From positions 656,833-720,832 of the forward strand of contig NZ_JAEUGD010000066.1 in assembly GCF_016775155.1 (NCBI RefSeq): a stretch of DNA of 64,000 nucleotides, read 5' to 3'. Shown here one piece after another: positions 29,935 through 38,112 of this stretch (its first letter is position 1; each line of letters opens with the position of its first letter). The notes beneath the pieces are model-generated. The model did no database searches and had not been told where the DNA came from. It saw only the letters and a list, made by a program, of their open reading frames with translations. Both the position numbers and the translations under genes were made by a program. Origin of the DNA: Fulvivirga marina. Its GTDB lineage: Bacteria > Bacteroidota > Bacteroidia > Cytophagales > Cyclobacteriaceae.

Positions 29935-31236
29935 TTATAAATCAAATAATCCGGGAAGCCAAAGGCTTAGTTGCGGAAAATATGTGATCAGAAACAATGC
30001 AAGTATCATGGCCAGAAATAAAGGCATCAAAGGCTTGATGACTTTCTCTATGGTAGTTTTTGCAATACCAACCCCTACAAAAAGTACCGAACCTACTGGC
30101 GGGGTGCATAGCCCGATGCATAAATTCAATATCATGATAATTCCAAAGTGTACGGGGTGAAGCCCAAGCTTGGTCACTACGGGCAAAAATATTGGAGTAA
30201 AAATCAATACGGCCGGTGTCATATCCATAAAGACCCCAACAAAAAGCAGTAACAGGTTAATGATGATAAGGATAACTATTTTATTATCACTGATACTTAA
30301 AAGTCCTGAACTGATATCCTGCGGTATATTTTCATAAGATAAAACCCACGACATACACATAGAAGCTCCGATCAATAGCATGACAACCGCCGTGGTCGCT
30401 GCCGAACTCAATAAAATATCTGGCAAACCTGATAGTGTTAGTTCCTTATAGATAGCGCCTAATATCAAGGTATAGAGCACTGCAATTGCAGAAGCCTCTG
30501 TTGCTGTAAAAATGCCAGCTACAATACCTCCGATTACTATTATTAATAAAAAGAGGCTCGGTAATGCGTCTACGAATGTTTTGAATACCTCTTTTAGTGA
30601 GCTTCGTTTTCCTACATTGTAATTCTTTTTCTTCGCCCATATCAGGGCGACTATCATCAGGAACAAGCCTGTAAGTATTCCAGGGATGTAACCAGCTAAA
30701 AACAGGGCCGCTATAGATGCTCCACCACTGGCCAGTGAGTAAACAATAAGGATATTGCTGGGTGGAATGATCAACCCTGTAGTGGCCGAAGTAATATTTA
30801 CCGCTGCTCCAAACTCTTTAGAGTAACCCTCTTTCTCCATTTCAGGGCCCAAAATGCTACCCATAGCTGATGCGGAGGCCATAGCTGAACCCGCTATGGC
30901 CCCCATTAACATAGCGGATATAATATTGATCAATGCCAGTCCTCCTGGCAAACTGCCTACCAGTGTTTTAGCAAAAGCTATAAGCCGGTGGGCAATCCCT
31001 CCTTTATTCATTAGCTCTCCGGAAAGCACAAAAAACGGGATCGCCAGTAAAGCAAAACTATCTAACCCAGTGCCTATCCGCTGGGAAACCGTGGTAAACG
31101 CAGGTAAAGCAGGAATACTGACCAGCATGGTTAGCAGCGCTGAAATGGCTATACTCCATGCCACAGGAGTGCCTATGGCTAGCAAAGCAAGAAAACTACT
31201 AACGAGAACAAGTATTGGTAAATATTCCATGAACAT
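29935..31236 (-). CDS. TRAP transporter large permease (DctM-like)
   Basis: A 433-residue inner-membrane protein with about 12 hydrophobic segments, the large subunit of a tripartite ATP-independent periplasmic (TRAP) transporter. Family features: ALLAIPFFVLSGELMNKGGIAHRLIAFAKTLVG, GSAMASASAMGSILGPEM, ATTGLIIPPSNILIVYSLASGG, and near the end NLCIGLCTPPVGSVLFVGVGIA. It couples sodium entry to import of the substrate delivered by DctP. Its ATG shares one base with the dctQ stop (TAATG). The probable substrate is galacturonate or an unsaturated uronate, inferred from the operon. Confidence 0.95.
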   Translation of the reverse strand: MFMEYLPILVLVSSFLALLAIGTPVAWSIAISALLTMLVSIPALPAFTTVSQRIGTGLDSFALLAIPFFVLSGELMNKGGIAHRLIAFAKTLVGSLPGGLALINIISAMLMGAIAGSAMASASAMGSILGPEMEKEGYSKEFGAAVNITSATTGLIIPPSNILIVYSLASGGASIAALFLAGYIPGILTGLFLMIVALIWAKKKNYNVGKRSSLKEVFKTFVDALPSLFLLIIVIGGIVAGIFTATEASAIAVLYTLILGAIYKELTLSGLPDILLSSAATTAVVMLLIGASMCMSWVLSYENIPQDISSGLLSISDNKIVILIIINLLLLFVGVFMDMTPAVLIFTPIFLPVVTKLGLHPVHFGIIMILNLCIGLCTPPVGSVLFVGVGIAKTTIEKVIKPLMPLFLAMILALFLITYFPQLSLWLPGLFDL

Positions 31237-31694
31237 TAATGATTTATCATATCGTATAGCTTATAATAGATGATCAGGATGCCACTGATTGGGATAACCG
31301 CATACACGGCTGCCAATGGCAGTTGCATGGCCGGAGAGTACTGTTCAAGTACATAGGTGATATATACCAGCCTTCCTCCCCCTATTACAAGTGCGCACAA
31401 ACTGAACAAACTAACGAGCAGGTCAATAAATATTCTCAACCGCTTTTGTTGGGCCGCATTAAGTTTTCGAAGCAACACATCTATGGCTACATGGCCCTGT
31501 TTGCCCGAAACATAGGCCGCACCAAGTATCCCTACCCAGATCATTAAATACCTGGCCAACTCATCTGTAAAGGAACTTGGAGAGTCCATCAGGTATCGAC
31601 TAAAGACCTGCCATAGTACATTGATCACCATCAATGCCATAATCAGGATGAGTGTGTTGGCAAGTATTTTATCTATTTTAGCTCTTAACTCCAT
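31236..31694 (-). CDS. TRAP transporter small permease (DctQ-like)
   Basis: A 152-residue inner-membrane protein with four hydrophobic segments, the small membrane subunit of the TRAP system. Typical DctQ wording is seen: VLWQVFSRYLMDSPSSFTDELARYLMIWVGILGAAYVSGKQGHVAIDVL. It pairs with the DctM-like protein encoded next, with a one-base stop/start overlap, and with DctP encoded 3 nt upstream. Confidence 0.93.
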   Translation of the reverse strand: MELRAKIDKILANTLILIMALMVINVLWQVFSRYLMDSPSSFTDELARYLMIWVGILGAAYVSGKQGHVAIDVLLRKLNAAQQKRLRIFIDLLVSLFSLCALVIGGGRLVYITYVLEQYSPAMQLPLAAVYAVIPISGILIIYYKLYDMINH

Positions 31695-31697
31695 AAC

Positions 31698-32678
31698 TTA
31701 GTGTGTTGATTGGATTTCCCTGATGATTTCATAGAGCTTCTTATCCTTTTTGTAGCCTTCGTATATTCCCTCCACCTTTCCGGCAAACAGCTTCTTATCA
31801 GGTCTGATGATCTCGACACCGGCCTTCTGAACCATCTCCAGAGCTTCGGTCTCAGATATAGCCCATAGTTCTCGCTGGTATTTTACTGATTTATCTACAG
31901 CCTGTTTTAGCCATGTTCGTTCCTCTGGTGTCAGTCTGTTCCAAAGATGGGTGCCTATTACCAGTACGTCGGGCAGTAAAGTATGCTCATCAAGTGAATA
32001 ATATTTGCAAACTTCATAGTGGCGTGACAAGTAAAAGCTTGGTGGATTGTTTTCGGCACCATCAACCACTCCTTGCTGGAGCGAGGTATACAATTCTCCC
32101 CATGATATAGGTGTTGGAGAACCTCCCAGGCTCGTCACCATATCCATGGCTGTAACACTTTCCATCACTCTGATTTTTAAACCTTTGAGATCATCTGGCT
32201 GGTTAACCGGGCGCTCTTTGGTATAGAAACTTCTACAGCCGGCATCATAATATCCTAACCCTTTGAGCCAGTATTGTTCGCCCTCATTAAGTAACTCTTG
32301 TCCTATGGGGCCATCCAACACTTTAAAAGCGTGCTCTCTGTCGCGAAACAAAAAAGGTAACCCTAACACTCTCATACCTGGAGCAAAATTTTCCAATACT
32401 CCAACCGACACTTTTGTCATACCCAAACTGCCAATTTGGAGTAATTCCAGACACTCTCGCTCAGTACCCAATTGCTGATTGGGATAGATCTCAATTTTTA
32501 ATTTTCCACCTGAAAGCTCTTCCAGATCCTCTCCCATTTTGACCATGGCTTGGTGTACTGAATGACTTACATCAAGCGTATGAGCCAATTTAACGGTCCT
32601 GGTCTTTTTCTGCTGATTGCAACCGTTTGCGCCTATTAGTGCAACAAGGGTTAGCCATATGGTAAACGCACGCCTCAT
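31698..32678 (-). CDS. TRAP substrate-binding lipoprotein (DctP-like)
   Basis: A 326-residue periplasmic binding protein of the DctP family. A signal peptide ends in ANGC at about residues 17-20, so it is probably a lipoprotein. Conserved blocks: VKLAHTLDVSHSVHQAM, IEIYPNQQLGTERECLELLQIGSLGM, and LKGLKIRVMES, which carries the arginine that binds the substrate carboxylate in this family. ELYTSLQQGVVDGAENNPPSFY follows. It hands a carboxylated sugar, very likely a uronate, to the membrane subunits encoded next. It follows kdgA by 6 nt. Confidence 0.94.
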   Translation of the reverse strand: MRRAFTIWLTLVALIGANGCNQQKKTRTVKLAHTLDVSHSVHQAMVKMGEDLEELSGGKLKIEIYPNQQLGTERECLELLQIGSLGMTKVSVGVLENFAPGMRVLGLPFLFRDREHAFKVLDGPIGQELLNEGEQYWLKGLGYYDAGCRSFYTKERPVNQPDDLKGLKIRVMESVTAMDMVTSLGGSPTPISWGELYTSLQQGVVDGAENNPPSFYLSRHYEVCKYYSLDEHTLLPDVLVIGTHLWNRLTPEERTWLKQAVDKSVKYQRELWAISETEALEMVQKAGVEIIRPDKKLFAGKVEGIYEGYKKDKKLYEIIREIQSTH

Positions 32679-32684
32679 ATTATA

Positions 32685-33356
32685 TTAACTACCCTTAATT
32701 TTTTGAATAATGCCTAAAGTATCTCTTACTTTAAGTTCCAATGCTTTATAGTCACCACTGCTAACGATACTCTTCAGCACCAATTGAGATCCCATTCCTA
32801 CACAGCTTACTCCTGCTTCAAACCAGTATCTCAGGTTTTCTTCAGTAGGCGAAACACCCCCGGTAGGCATAATATTAGTCCATGGGCAAGGTCCTTTGAC
32901 GCCCTTTACAAACTCTGCTCCGTATACGTCTCCCGGAAACAGCTTAACTAACTCACACCCATACTCTTCGGCTTTGGCAATCTCAGTAAGTGTACCACAA
33001 CCCGGTGACCACAACACTTTTCTTCTATTGCATGCTATAGCTATATCCTCTCGAAATACAGGGGTAACTACAAAGTTTGCACCCATTTGCATGTAAAGTG
33101 ATGCAGCAGCAGCATCTGTAACCGAACCCACCCCAAGCATTAAATCAGGACATTCTTCTTGGCAGAATTTTGCTAGATCAGCAAAAACCTCATGGGCAAA
33201 GTCACCTCTGCTAGTAAATTCAAATAGTCGGGCACCTCCAAGGTAGCATGCTTTAACCACCTGTTTCACCACATGGGCATCCTCATGAAAAAACAGGGGC
33301 ACTAAGCCTGTTTTTTCCATTTGTGAGAATACCTCAATCCTTGAAAATCTACTCAT
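32685..33356 (-). CDS. kdgA: KDPG/KHG aldolase
   Basis: A 223-residue class I aldolase cleaving 2-keto-3-deoxy-6-phosphogluconate into pyruvate and glyceraldehyde-3-phosphate. LFEFTSRG carries the catalytic glutamate (E46). GVGSVTDAAAASLYMQMGANFVVTP is the family core, and LVKLFPGD holds the Schiff-base lysine (K138). MPTGGVSPTEENLRYW binds the phosphate. It lies directly after kdgK, so the last two steps of the pathway are adjacent. Confidence 0.95.
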   Translation of the reverse strand: MSRFSRIEVFSQMEKTGLVPLFFHEDAHVVKQVVKACYLGGARLFEFTSRGDFAHEVFADLAKFCQEECPDLMLGVGSVTDAAAASLYMQMGANFVVTPVFREDIAIACNRRKVLWSPGCGTLTEIAKAEEYGCELVKLFPGDVYGAEFVKGVKGPCPWTNIMPTGGVSPTEENLRYWFEAGVSCVGMGSQLVLKSIVSSGDYKALELKVRDTLGIIQKIKGS

Positions 33357-33363
33357 GTCGTTT

Positions 33364-34374
33364 TTATCTTTTTACGTGACCAGAATTATTGCCTGCCATT
33401 AAGCTTAGCACTTCTTCTTTTGAAACTAAATTGGTATCTCCATAAATAGTGTGTTTCAAGCAAGAAGCTGCAACGGCAAAATCAAGGGCTCTTTGCTCGT
33501 CAAAATGGCATAAGCCATAAATAAGAGCGCCCATAAAACTATCTCCGGCTCCAATTCGGTCAACAATATAGGTGATGTCATAAGGCTTTGAATTGTAAAG
33601 CTGCTTACCGCTATACAGCACCGCCGACCAAGTGTTATGTAATGCATTGATCGTACCCCGGTTGGTAACCGCTACCTTCTTTACCTTCGGAAATTTCCTA
33701 ATCAACTCCTGACAAAGTGATACCTGTCGTGTCTGTTCAGTGTTGCCCGATGGCTCTATACCAAAATATTGTTTTGAAGCGTAATCTCCCGCCAGCACAA
33801 CATCACACATAGCGACCATCTTTTCCATGATCTCGCTTGGCGATTTCCCATAATTCCAGAGATTGGCTCGGTAATTAAAGTCTGTTGATATGGTCAACCC
33901 CATTTGGTTAGCTTCTTCAATAGCCTCCATACACAGGTCGGCAGCCCCCTGAGATACCCCGGCGGTAATTCCTGACCAATGAAACCATCCAGCATCCTTA
34001 AAAACAGCCTTCCAGTCCACCATGCCCTTTCCAATAGTACAGAACGATGAAAAAGCCCGGTCATAAACTACCTTACTACCACGAAGAGAGGCTCCTTTTT
34101 CGAGGAAATAAATTCCCATACGGTCTCCTCCCCTTACAATATGATCTGTTGAAATTTTATGCTGGTGAATTTGAGCCAGAGCACAATCCCCAATATCATT
34201 GTCGGGCAACCTTGTCACAAATGCTGACTCCATCCCAAAATTGGTAAGGGTCGAAATTACATTTAACTCGCTCCCTCCGTAATCAGCATTGAAACCATGA
34301 GCCTGAGAAAACCTCAAATATTCTTTTGTGGATAACCTTAACAATACCTCGCCTATAGCAACTACTTTTTTCAA
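33364..34374 (-). CDS. kdgK: 2-keto-3-deoxygluconate kinase (PfkB family)
   Basis: A 336-residue ribokinase/PfkB-type kinase that phosphorylates KDG at the expense of ATP. N-terminal signature: AIGEVLLRLSTKEYLRFSQAHGFNADYGGSELNV. The C-terminal PfkB signature DRIGAGDSFMGALIYG contains the catalytic aspartate and the anion-hole glycines. It precedes kdgA by 7 nt and follows uxaC. The operon context makes KDG the likely substrate. Confidence 0.93.
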   Translation of the reverse strand: MKKVVAIGEVLLRLSTKEYLRFSQAHGFNADYGGSELNVISTLTNFGMESAFVTRLPDNDIGDCALAQIHQHKISTDHIVRGGDRMGIYFLEKGASLRGSKVVYDRAFSSFCTIGKGMVDWKAVFKDAGWFHWSGITAGVSQGAADLCMEAIEEANQMGLTISTDFNYRANLWNYGKSPSEIMEKMVAMCDVVLAGDYASKQYFGIEPSGNTEQTRQVSLCQELIRKFPKVKKVAVTNRGTINALHNTWSAVLYSGKQLYNSKPYDITYIVDRIGAGDSFMGALIYGLCHFDEQRALDFAVAASCLKHTIYGDTNLVSKEEVLSLMAGNNSGHVKR

Positions 34375-34406
34375 CAGTCAGCCGGTTTATAATTTATAAT
34401 CGTATG

Positions 34407-35843
34407 TTATAAGAATTCAAAATACTCTTTCGCGTTGTAGTAAGAGACATCCTGAACCATTTTACCTATCCATTCCATATCAGCTGGCAGTTCACCTCTG
34501 TTAATCTCGTCTCCTAGAATGTTGCACAATACCCTACGAAAGTATTCGTGTCTTGGAAATGACAAAAAGCTTCTGGAATCCGTGAGCATACCAATAAAGC
34601 AGCTAAGTAAGCCCATATTAGATAGTGCATTCAACTGCTTGGTAATACCATCTTTTTGATCCAGAAACCACCAACCTGAGCCGAACTGCATCTTGCCTTT
34701 TACTTTTCCATCGTTAAAGTTGCCAATCATACTGGCCATAACTTCATTATCTGCCGGGTTAAGATTATAAATGATTGTTTTAGCCAATTTATCTTTTTCA
34801 TCCAAAGCATTAAGAAACCTTGACAGTGCTGAAGCCTGAGAAAAATCCCCGATAGAATCCCAGCCCGTATCAGGCCCTAACAAATTATTCATTCTGCTGT
34901 TATTGTTCCTTAGCGCCCCTAGGTGAAATTGCTGCACCCAGCCCAAGTCATGATAGGCTTCCGCCAGGAACAATAAAATAGCAGAATGGAATTTTAATGC
35001 TTCTGAATCTGATAATGAATTTCCTGACCTTCTCTTTTTAAATATCGCATCGATCTCCTGATCGGTAGAAGGCTCAAAATACATATGGTTAAGGCCATGA
35101 TCAGACAGCCTGCAACCATTGCTATGAAAATATTGCATACGCTTGCTTAAAGCATCGCAGATATCCTTAAATGAATTTATAGAAATATCAGATACCTCTT
35201 CCAACTTATCTATGTAATCGTTGTATGCTTGATTATCAATAAGAATGGCCTTATCGGGCCTGAATGCCGTACTCATTTTTAAGACATGCCCGTTTTGTTT
35301 CATTTTTTGATGATACTCCAAAGTGTCGATAGGATCCTCTGTGGTACAAACCACCTCCACATTCATTTTACTCAGCAAGTTCTGGCAACTATACTCAGGA
35401 GTATTTAAAAGTCCAGATGTTGCCTCATACACGTCGGCAGCAGTACTCTCATTGAGCAGTTTATATTCATCAAAATATCTGGCCAGCTCCAAGTGCGTCC
35501 AATGATAAAGTGGATTACGCATGGTATAGGGCACAACTGAAGCCCATTTCCTGAATTTATCTACGTCAGCAGCACCTCCGGTAATATACTTTTCTTCGAC
35601 TCCCATAGTGCGCATTGCCCGCCATTTGTAATGATCTCCATGTATCCACGCCTCAGCTATATTGTCAAAAACTCTATCATTGGCAATATCTGCAGGAGAC
35701 AGGTGGCAATGATAATCGATAATGGGCATTTTGCTGGCAAAGTCATGATATAGCTCTTCTGCATAGCGATTTTCCAAAAGGAAACCGGAATGAATGAGTG
35801 CCTTTCTGCCATTAACTGATTGTATTGTTGTATTACTTTTCAT
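34407..35843 (-). CDS. uxaC: Uronate isomerase UxaC
   Basis: A 478-residue metal-dependent isomerase of the amidohydrolase superfamily, converting D-galacturonate to D-tagaturonate (and glucuronate to fructuronate). The N-terminal metal site is in IDYHCHLSPADIANDR. WKWRAMRTMGVEEKYITG-type wording follows, seen here as HYKWRAMRTMGVEEKYITG. ALSNMGLLSCFIGMLTDSRSFLSFPRHEYFRR near the C-terminus is also diagnostic. The length is typical. It overlaps kduD by 11 nt, so it is translationally coupled. Confidence 0.96.
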   Translation of the reverse strand: MKSNTTIQSVNGRKALIHSGFLLENRYAEELYHDFASKMPIIDYHCHLSPADIANDRVFDNIAEAWIHGDHYKWRAMRTMGVEEKYITGGAADVDKFRKWASVVPYTMRNPLYHWTHLELARYFDEYKLLNESTAADVYEATSGLLNTPEYSCQNLLSKMNVEVVCTTEDPIDTLEYHQKMKQNGHVLKMSTAFRPDKAILIDNQAYNDYIDKLEEVSDISINSFKDICDALSKRMQYFHSNGCRLSDHGLNHMYFEPSTDQEIDAIFKKRRSGNSLSDSEALKFHSAILLFLAEAYHDLGWVQQFHLGALRNNNSRMNNLLGPDTGWDSIGDFSQASALSRFLNALDEKDKLAKTIIYNLNPADNEVMASMIGNFNDGKVKGKMQFGSGWWFLDQKDGITKQLNALSNMGLLSCFIGMLTDSRSFLSFPRHEYFRRVLCNILGDEINRGELPADMEWIGKMVQDVSYYNAKEYFEFL

Positions 35844-36621
35844 TTGCCGGTTTACCTATAGTTGCTAATATTCCTCCATCTACATAAATAATCTGACCAT
35901 TAACGAAGTTACTGGCTTCAGATGCCAGAAAGACGGCCGTTCCTGCCAGGTCTGAAGGTTCTCCCCATCGTCCAGCAGGAGTCCTGTTCACAATGAATTC
36001 ATTGAACGGATGTCCATCCACACGTATAGGCTCTGTTTGCGCAGTCGCGAAATAGCCAGGCCCTATTCCATTGACCTGTATATTATATTTGGCCCACTCA
36101 GTGGCAAGGTTCCTCGTCAGCATTTTCAACCCACCCTTAGCTGCTGCATAAGCAGTTACGCTGTTTCTTCCTAACTCGCTCATCATAGAGCATATATTGA
36201 TTATTTTTCCTCCACCGCGGGCTATCATTCTGCTTCCTACAAGCTGAGACATGATAAATGCTCCAACCAGATCTACATCAATAACCCTTCTGAAGTCAGC
36301 TATGGCCATATCTACAGCCATCTCACGCTTAATAATTCCTGCGTTATTGACCAAGATGTCAATCTCTCCCACTTCCTTTTCTATATTCTCTACCTGATCA
36401 GAAGCTAGTTTTTCATCGGTAATATCAAATATGTAACCGGTCGCTTTATACCCTTTACTTTTATAATAGCCAAGGGCATTTTCCAATTTTTCAGGGGTTG
36501 TGCTACTAATCACTAGTTCTGCTCCGGCTGACGCCAGCCCCTCAGCCATAGCCATGCCCAAGCCATGAGTACCGCCTGTTACCAAGACAATTTTATTAGT
36601 AAGATCAAATAAGTTCATCAT
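35833..36621 (-). CDS. kduD: KduD: 2-deoxy-D-gluconate/DKII dehydrogenase
   Basis: A 262-residue short-chain dehydrogenase that reduces 2,5-diketo-3-deoxygluconate (DKII) to KDG. TGGTHGLGMAMAEGLA is the nucleotide-binding glycine motif, and NNAGIIKR follows the central strand. The catalytic Ser is in ICSMMSELG and the Tyr/Lys pair in YAAAKGG. GIGPGYFATAQTEPIR and RTPAGRWGEPSDLAG are typical KduD blocks. It starts 2 nt after the kduI stop and overlaps uxaC by 11 nt. With KduI it handles unsaturated uronates from the pectate lyases. Confidence 0.94.
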   Translation of the reverse strand: MMNLFDLTNKIVLVTGGTHGLGMAMAEGLASAGAELVISSTTPEKLENALGYYKSKGYKATGYIFDITDEKLASDQVENIEKEVGEIDILVNNAGIIKREMAVDMAIADFRRVIDVDLVGAFIMSQLVGSRMIARGGGKIINICSMMSELGRNSVTAYAAAKGGLKMLTRNLATEWAKYNIQVNGIGPGYFATAQTEPIRVDGHPFNEFIVNRTPAGRWGEPSDLAGTAVFLASEASNFVNGQIIYVDGGILATIGKPANEK

Positions 36622-36623
36622 TT

Positions 36624-37460
36624 CTATCTAAGTTCATGAGGTTCGCAAGTATCCATGTCACTATAGTCCAGGTTTTCACCTGCCATTCCCCATATAAAGG
36701 AATAATTGGAGGTTCCTACTCCAGAGTGTATGGACCATTCGGGAGAGAGTATCGCCTGATTGTTGTGCATAAAAATATGCCTGGTATTCTGAGGTTCACC
36801 CATAAAATGTGAGATAGTTTGCCCCTCTTTCAAATCAAAATAAAAGTAAGCTTCCATTCTCCTGCTATGCGTATGCGCAGGCATGGTGTTCCATACATTG
36901 CCCGGCAAAAGTTCGGTCAGCCCCATTTGCAACTGACAGGTTTCCACCACGCTGTTAACGATGAGTTTATTTATTATTCGTTTATTAGAATTGAGATCAT
37001 CTCCCAGGTGAACTACCTCTGCATCTTTCTTTCCAACTTTACGGGTAGGGCATTCTTTGTGCGCGGGAGCAGAGTTGAGATAGAACAACGGTTGTCCTTC
37101 CCCTACCTTAGCAAAAGACACTTCTTTACTTCCTCTCCCCACATATAGGGCTTCTTTTTTCTCCAATTCATATTCCATGCCGTCAACAATAACCAGTCCC
37201 TTATCTCCTACATTAATAACCCCCAATTCTCTTCTCTCCAGAAAATAATCAGATTTCAAATGAGAAATAGTTTCCAACTGCACCTTTTCATTGGCAGGCA
37301 TAGCACCACCAACGATATACCTGTCATACATTGAGTAGGTAAGGTTAATCTGACCTGAAACAAACAGGTCATCAATTAAAAAGTGTTCTCTTAGTTCGCT
37401 GGTACCATATCGTCTCGCATCCACCGGGTTTGTAGCGTATCTAAAATCTGAATTAGTCAT
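36624..37460 (-). CDS. kduI: 4-deoxy-L-threo-5-hexosulose-uronate isomerase KduI
   Basis: A 278-residue cupin-type zinc isomerase converting 5-keto-4-deoxyuronate to 2,5-diketo-3-deoxygluconate. The metal ligands H196, H198 and E203 in [16 protein letters not shown] and H245 in [18 protein letters not shown] fall at the same numbers as in the E. coli enzyme. N-terminal family text such as [21 protein letters not shown] is present, and the length is normal. It is the first gene of the ten-gene uronate operon, with a promoter and an operator candidate directly upstream. Confidence 0.97.
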   Translation of the reverse strand: MTNSDFRYATNPVDARRYGTSELREHFLIDDLFVSGQINLTYSMYDRYIVGGAMPANEKVQLETISHLKSDYFLERRELGVINVGDKGLVIVDGMEYELEKKEALYVGRGSKEVSFAKVGEGQPLFYLNSAPAHKECPTRKVGKKDAEVVHLGDDLNSNKRIINKLIVNSVVETCQLQMGLTELLPGNVWNTMPAHTHSRRMEAYFYFDLKEGQTISHFMGEPQNTRHIFMHNNQAILSPEWSIHSGVGTSNYSFIWGMAGENLDYSDMDTCEPHELR

Positions 37461-37473
37461 AATTAAAAGTTAG

Positions 37474-37487
37474 TGTAATCGATTACT
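37474..37487. promoter_or_regulatory. LacI-type operator candidate at the kduI promoter
   Basis: TGTAATCGATTACT matches the 14-nt palindrome at 13 positions. It abuts the predicted -7 box, so a bound repressor would block transcription initiation of the uronate operon. Confidence 0.65.
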
Positions 37488-37520
37488 CAAATATATAAAA
37501 TAATTCCTAAGGTTTTCAAA
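37488..37520 (-). promoter_or_regulatory. Bacteroidota-type promoter of the kduI operon
   Basis: On the minus strand TATATTTG (37488-37495) fits the -7 consensus TAnnTTTG. TTTG at 37517-37520 fits the -33 element, with a 21-nt spacer. It lies about 30 nt before kduI. Confidence 0.6.
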
Positions 37521-38009
37521 GTTTGATAAAAAAGTGAAGCTAAAACTGTCCGTAGCCATTTTAAAACAGACAGGACAAGACATAGTTTCTATCAATAGAA
37601 AACGGAAACTCAACACTTTAATCATTTATCTATCGATTAAACATTCACTTCCCTCATAATATTTAAAGAGACTATACGCGCCTCAAATGTTAAGAGGGTT
37701 TTCTTCTCAAAGTATCCTTATTTGTCAATTAGCAAAAGAGAGCGTAACTACTGGCACAATTACGACAATCATATTATAATTAAATCGATATTAAGCATCA
37801 TTTTTTAACACATCAAGTATCATCATGCTGAATTTCACCTTTTACTCTACTAATAAAACAGGGCTAAACCAGTGCATTAAGTATCTGAAATTTTAATGAC
37901 GGTAGCGACTAACATCATGCATGTATCTGGCTTATACTCCATATTGCTATATTGTTCACAGTAAAGTACATGACTAAGCGCCTAAACATTTTTTTGCGAA
38001 ATTATTTTA

Positions 38010-38023
38010 TTTAATCGATTACA
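38010..38023. promoter_or_regulatory. LacI-type operator candidate upstream of the second CE8 gene
   Basis: TTTAATCGATTACA matches the 14-nt palindrome at 13 positions, 90 nt before the CE8 start. Confidence 0.6.
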
Positions 38024-38112
38024 ATTCTATATTCAGAAATATATTCAAGGTAAAAACTGCTTTGAGTCCCCCCTAATACAAGTCATATTTATTCAACCTA
38101 ACCCTTTAACCT

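Larger units (their letters stand above)
37461..38112. other. Divergent regulatory region between kduI and CE8 genes
   Basis: About 650 A/T-rich nt between divergent genes. It contains the kduI promoter and operator (37474-37520) and a second operator copy at 38010-38023, about 90 nt before the CE8 start. A looser match (TAAATCGATATTA) occurs near 37781. No coding frame or RNA gene was recognised. Confidence 0.6.

Noticed and set aside
36819-37148. 109-codon plus-strand frame inside kduI
   Set aside because: Antisense to the zinc-site region of KduI; a shadow frame.
37776-37796. Fifth operator copy around TAAATCGATATTA
   Set aside because: Only the ATCGAT centre and a few flanking bases match (about 9/14), well below the other four sites.
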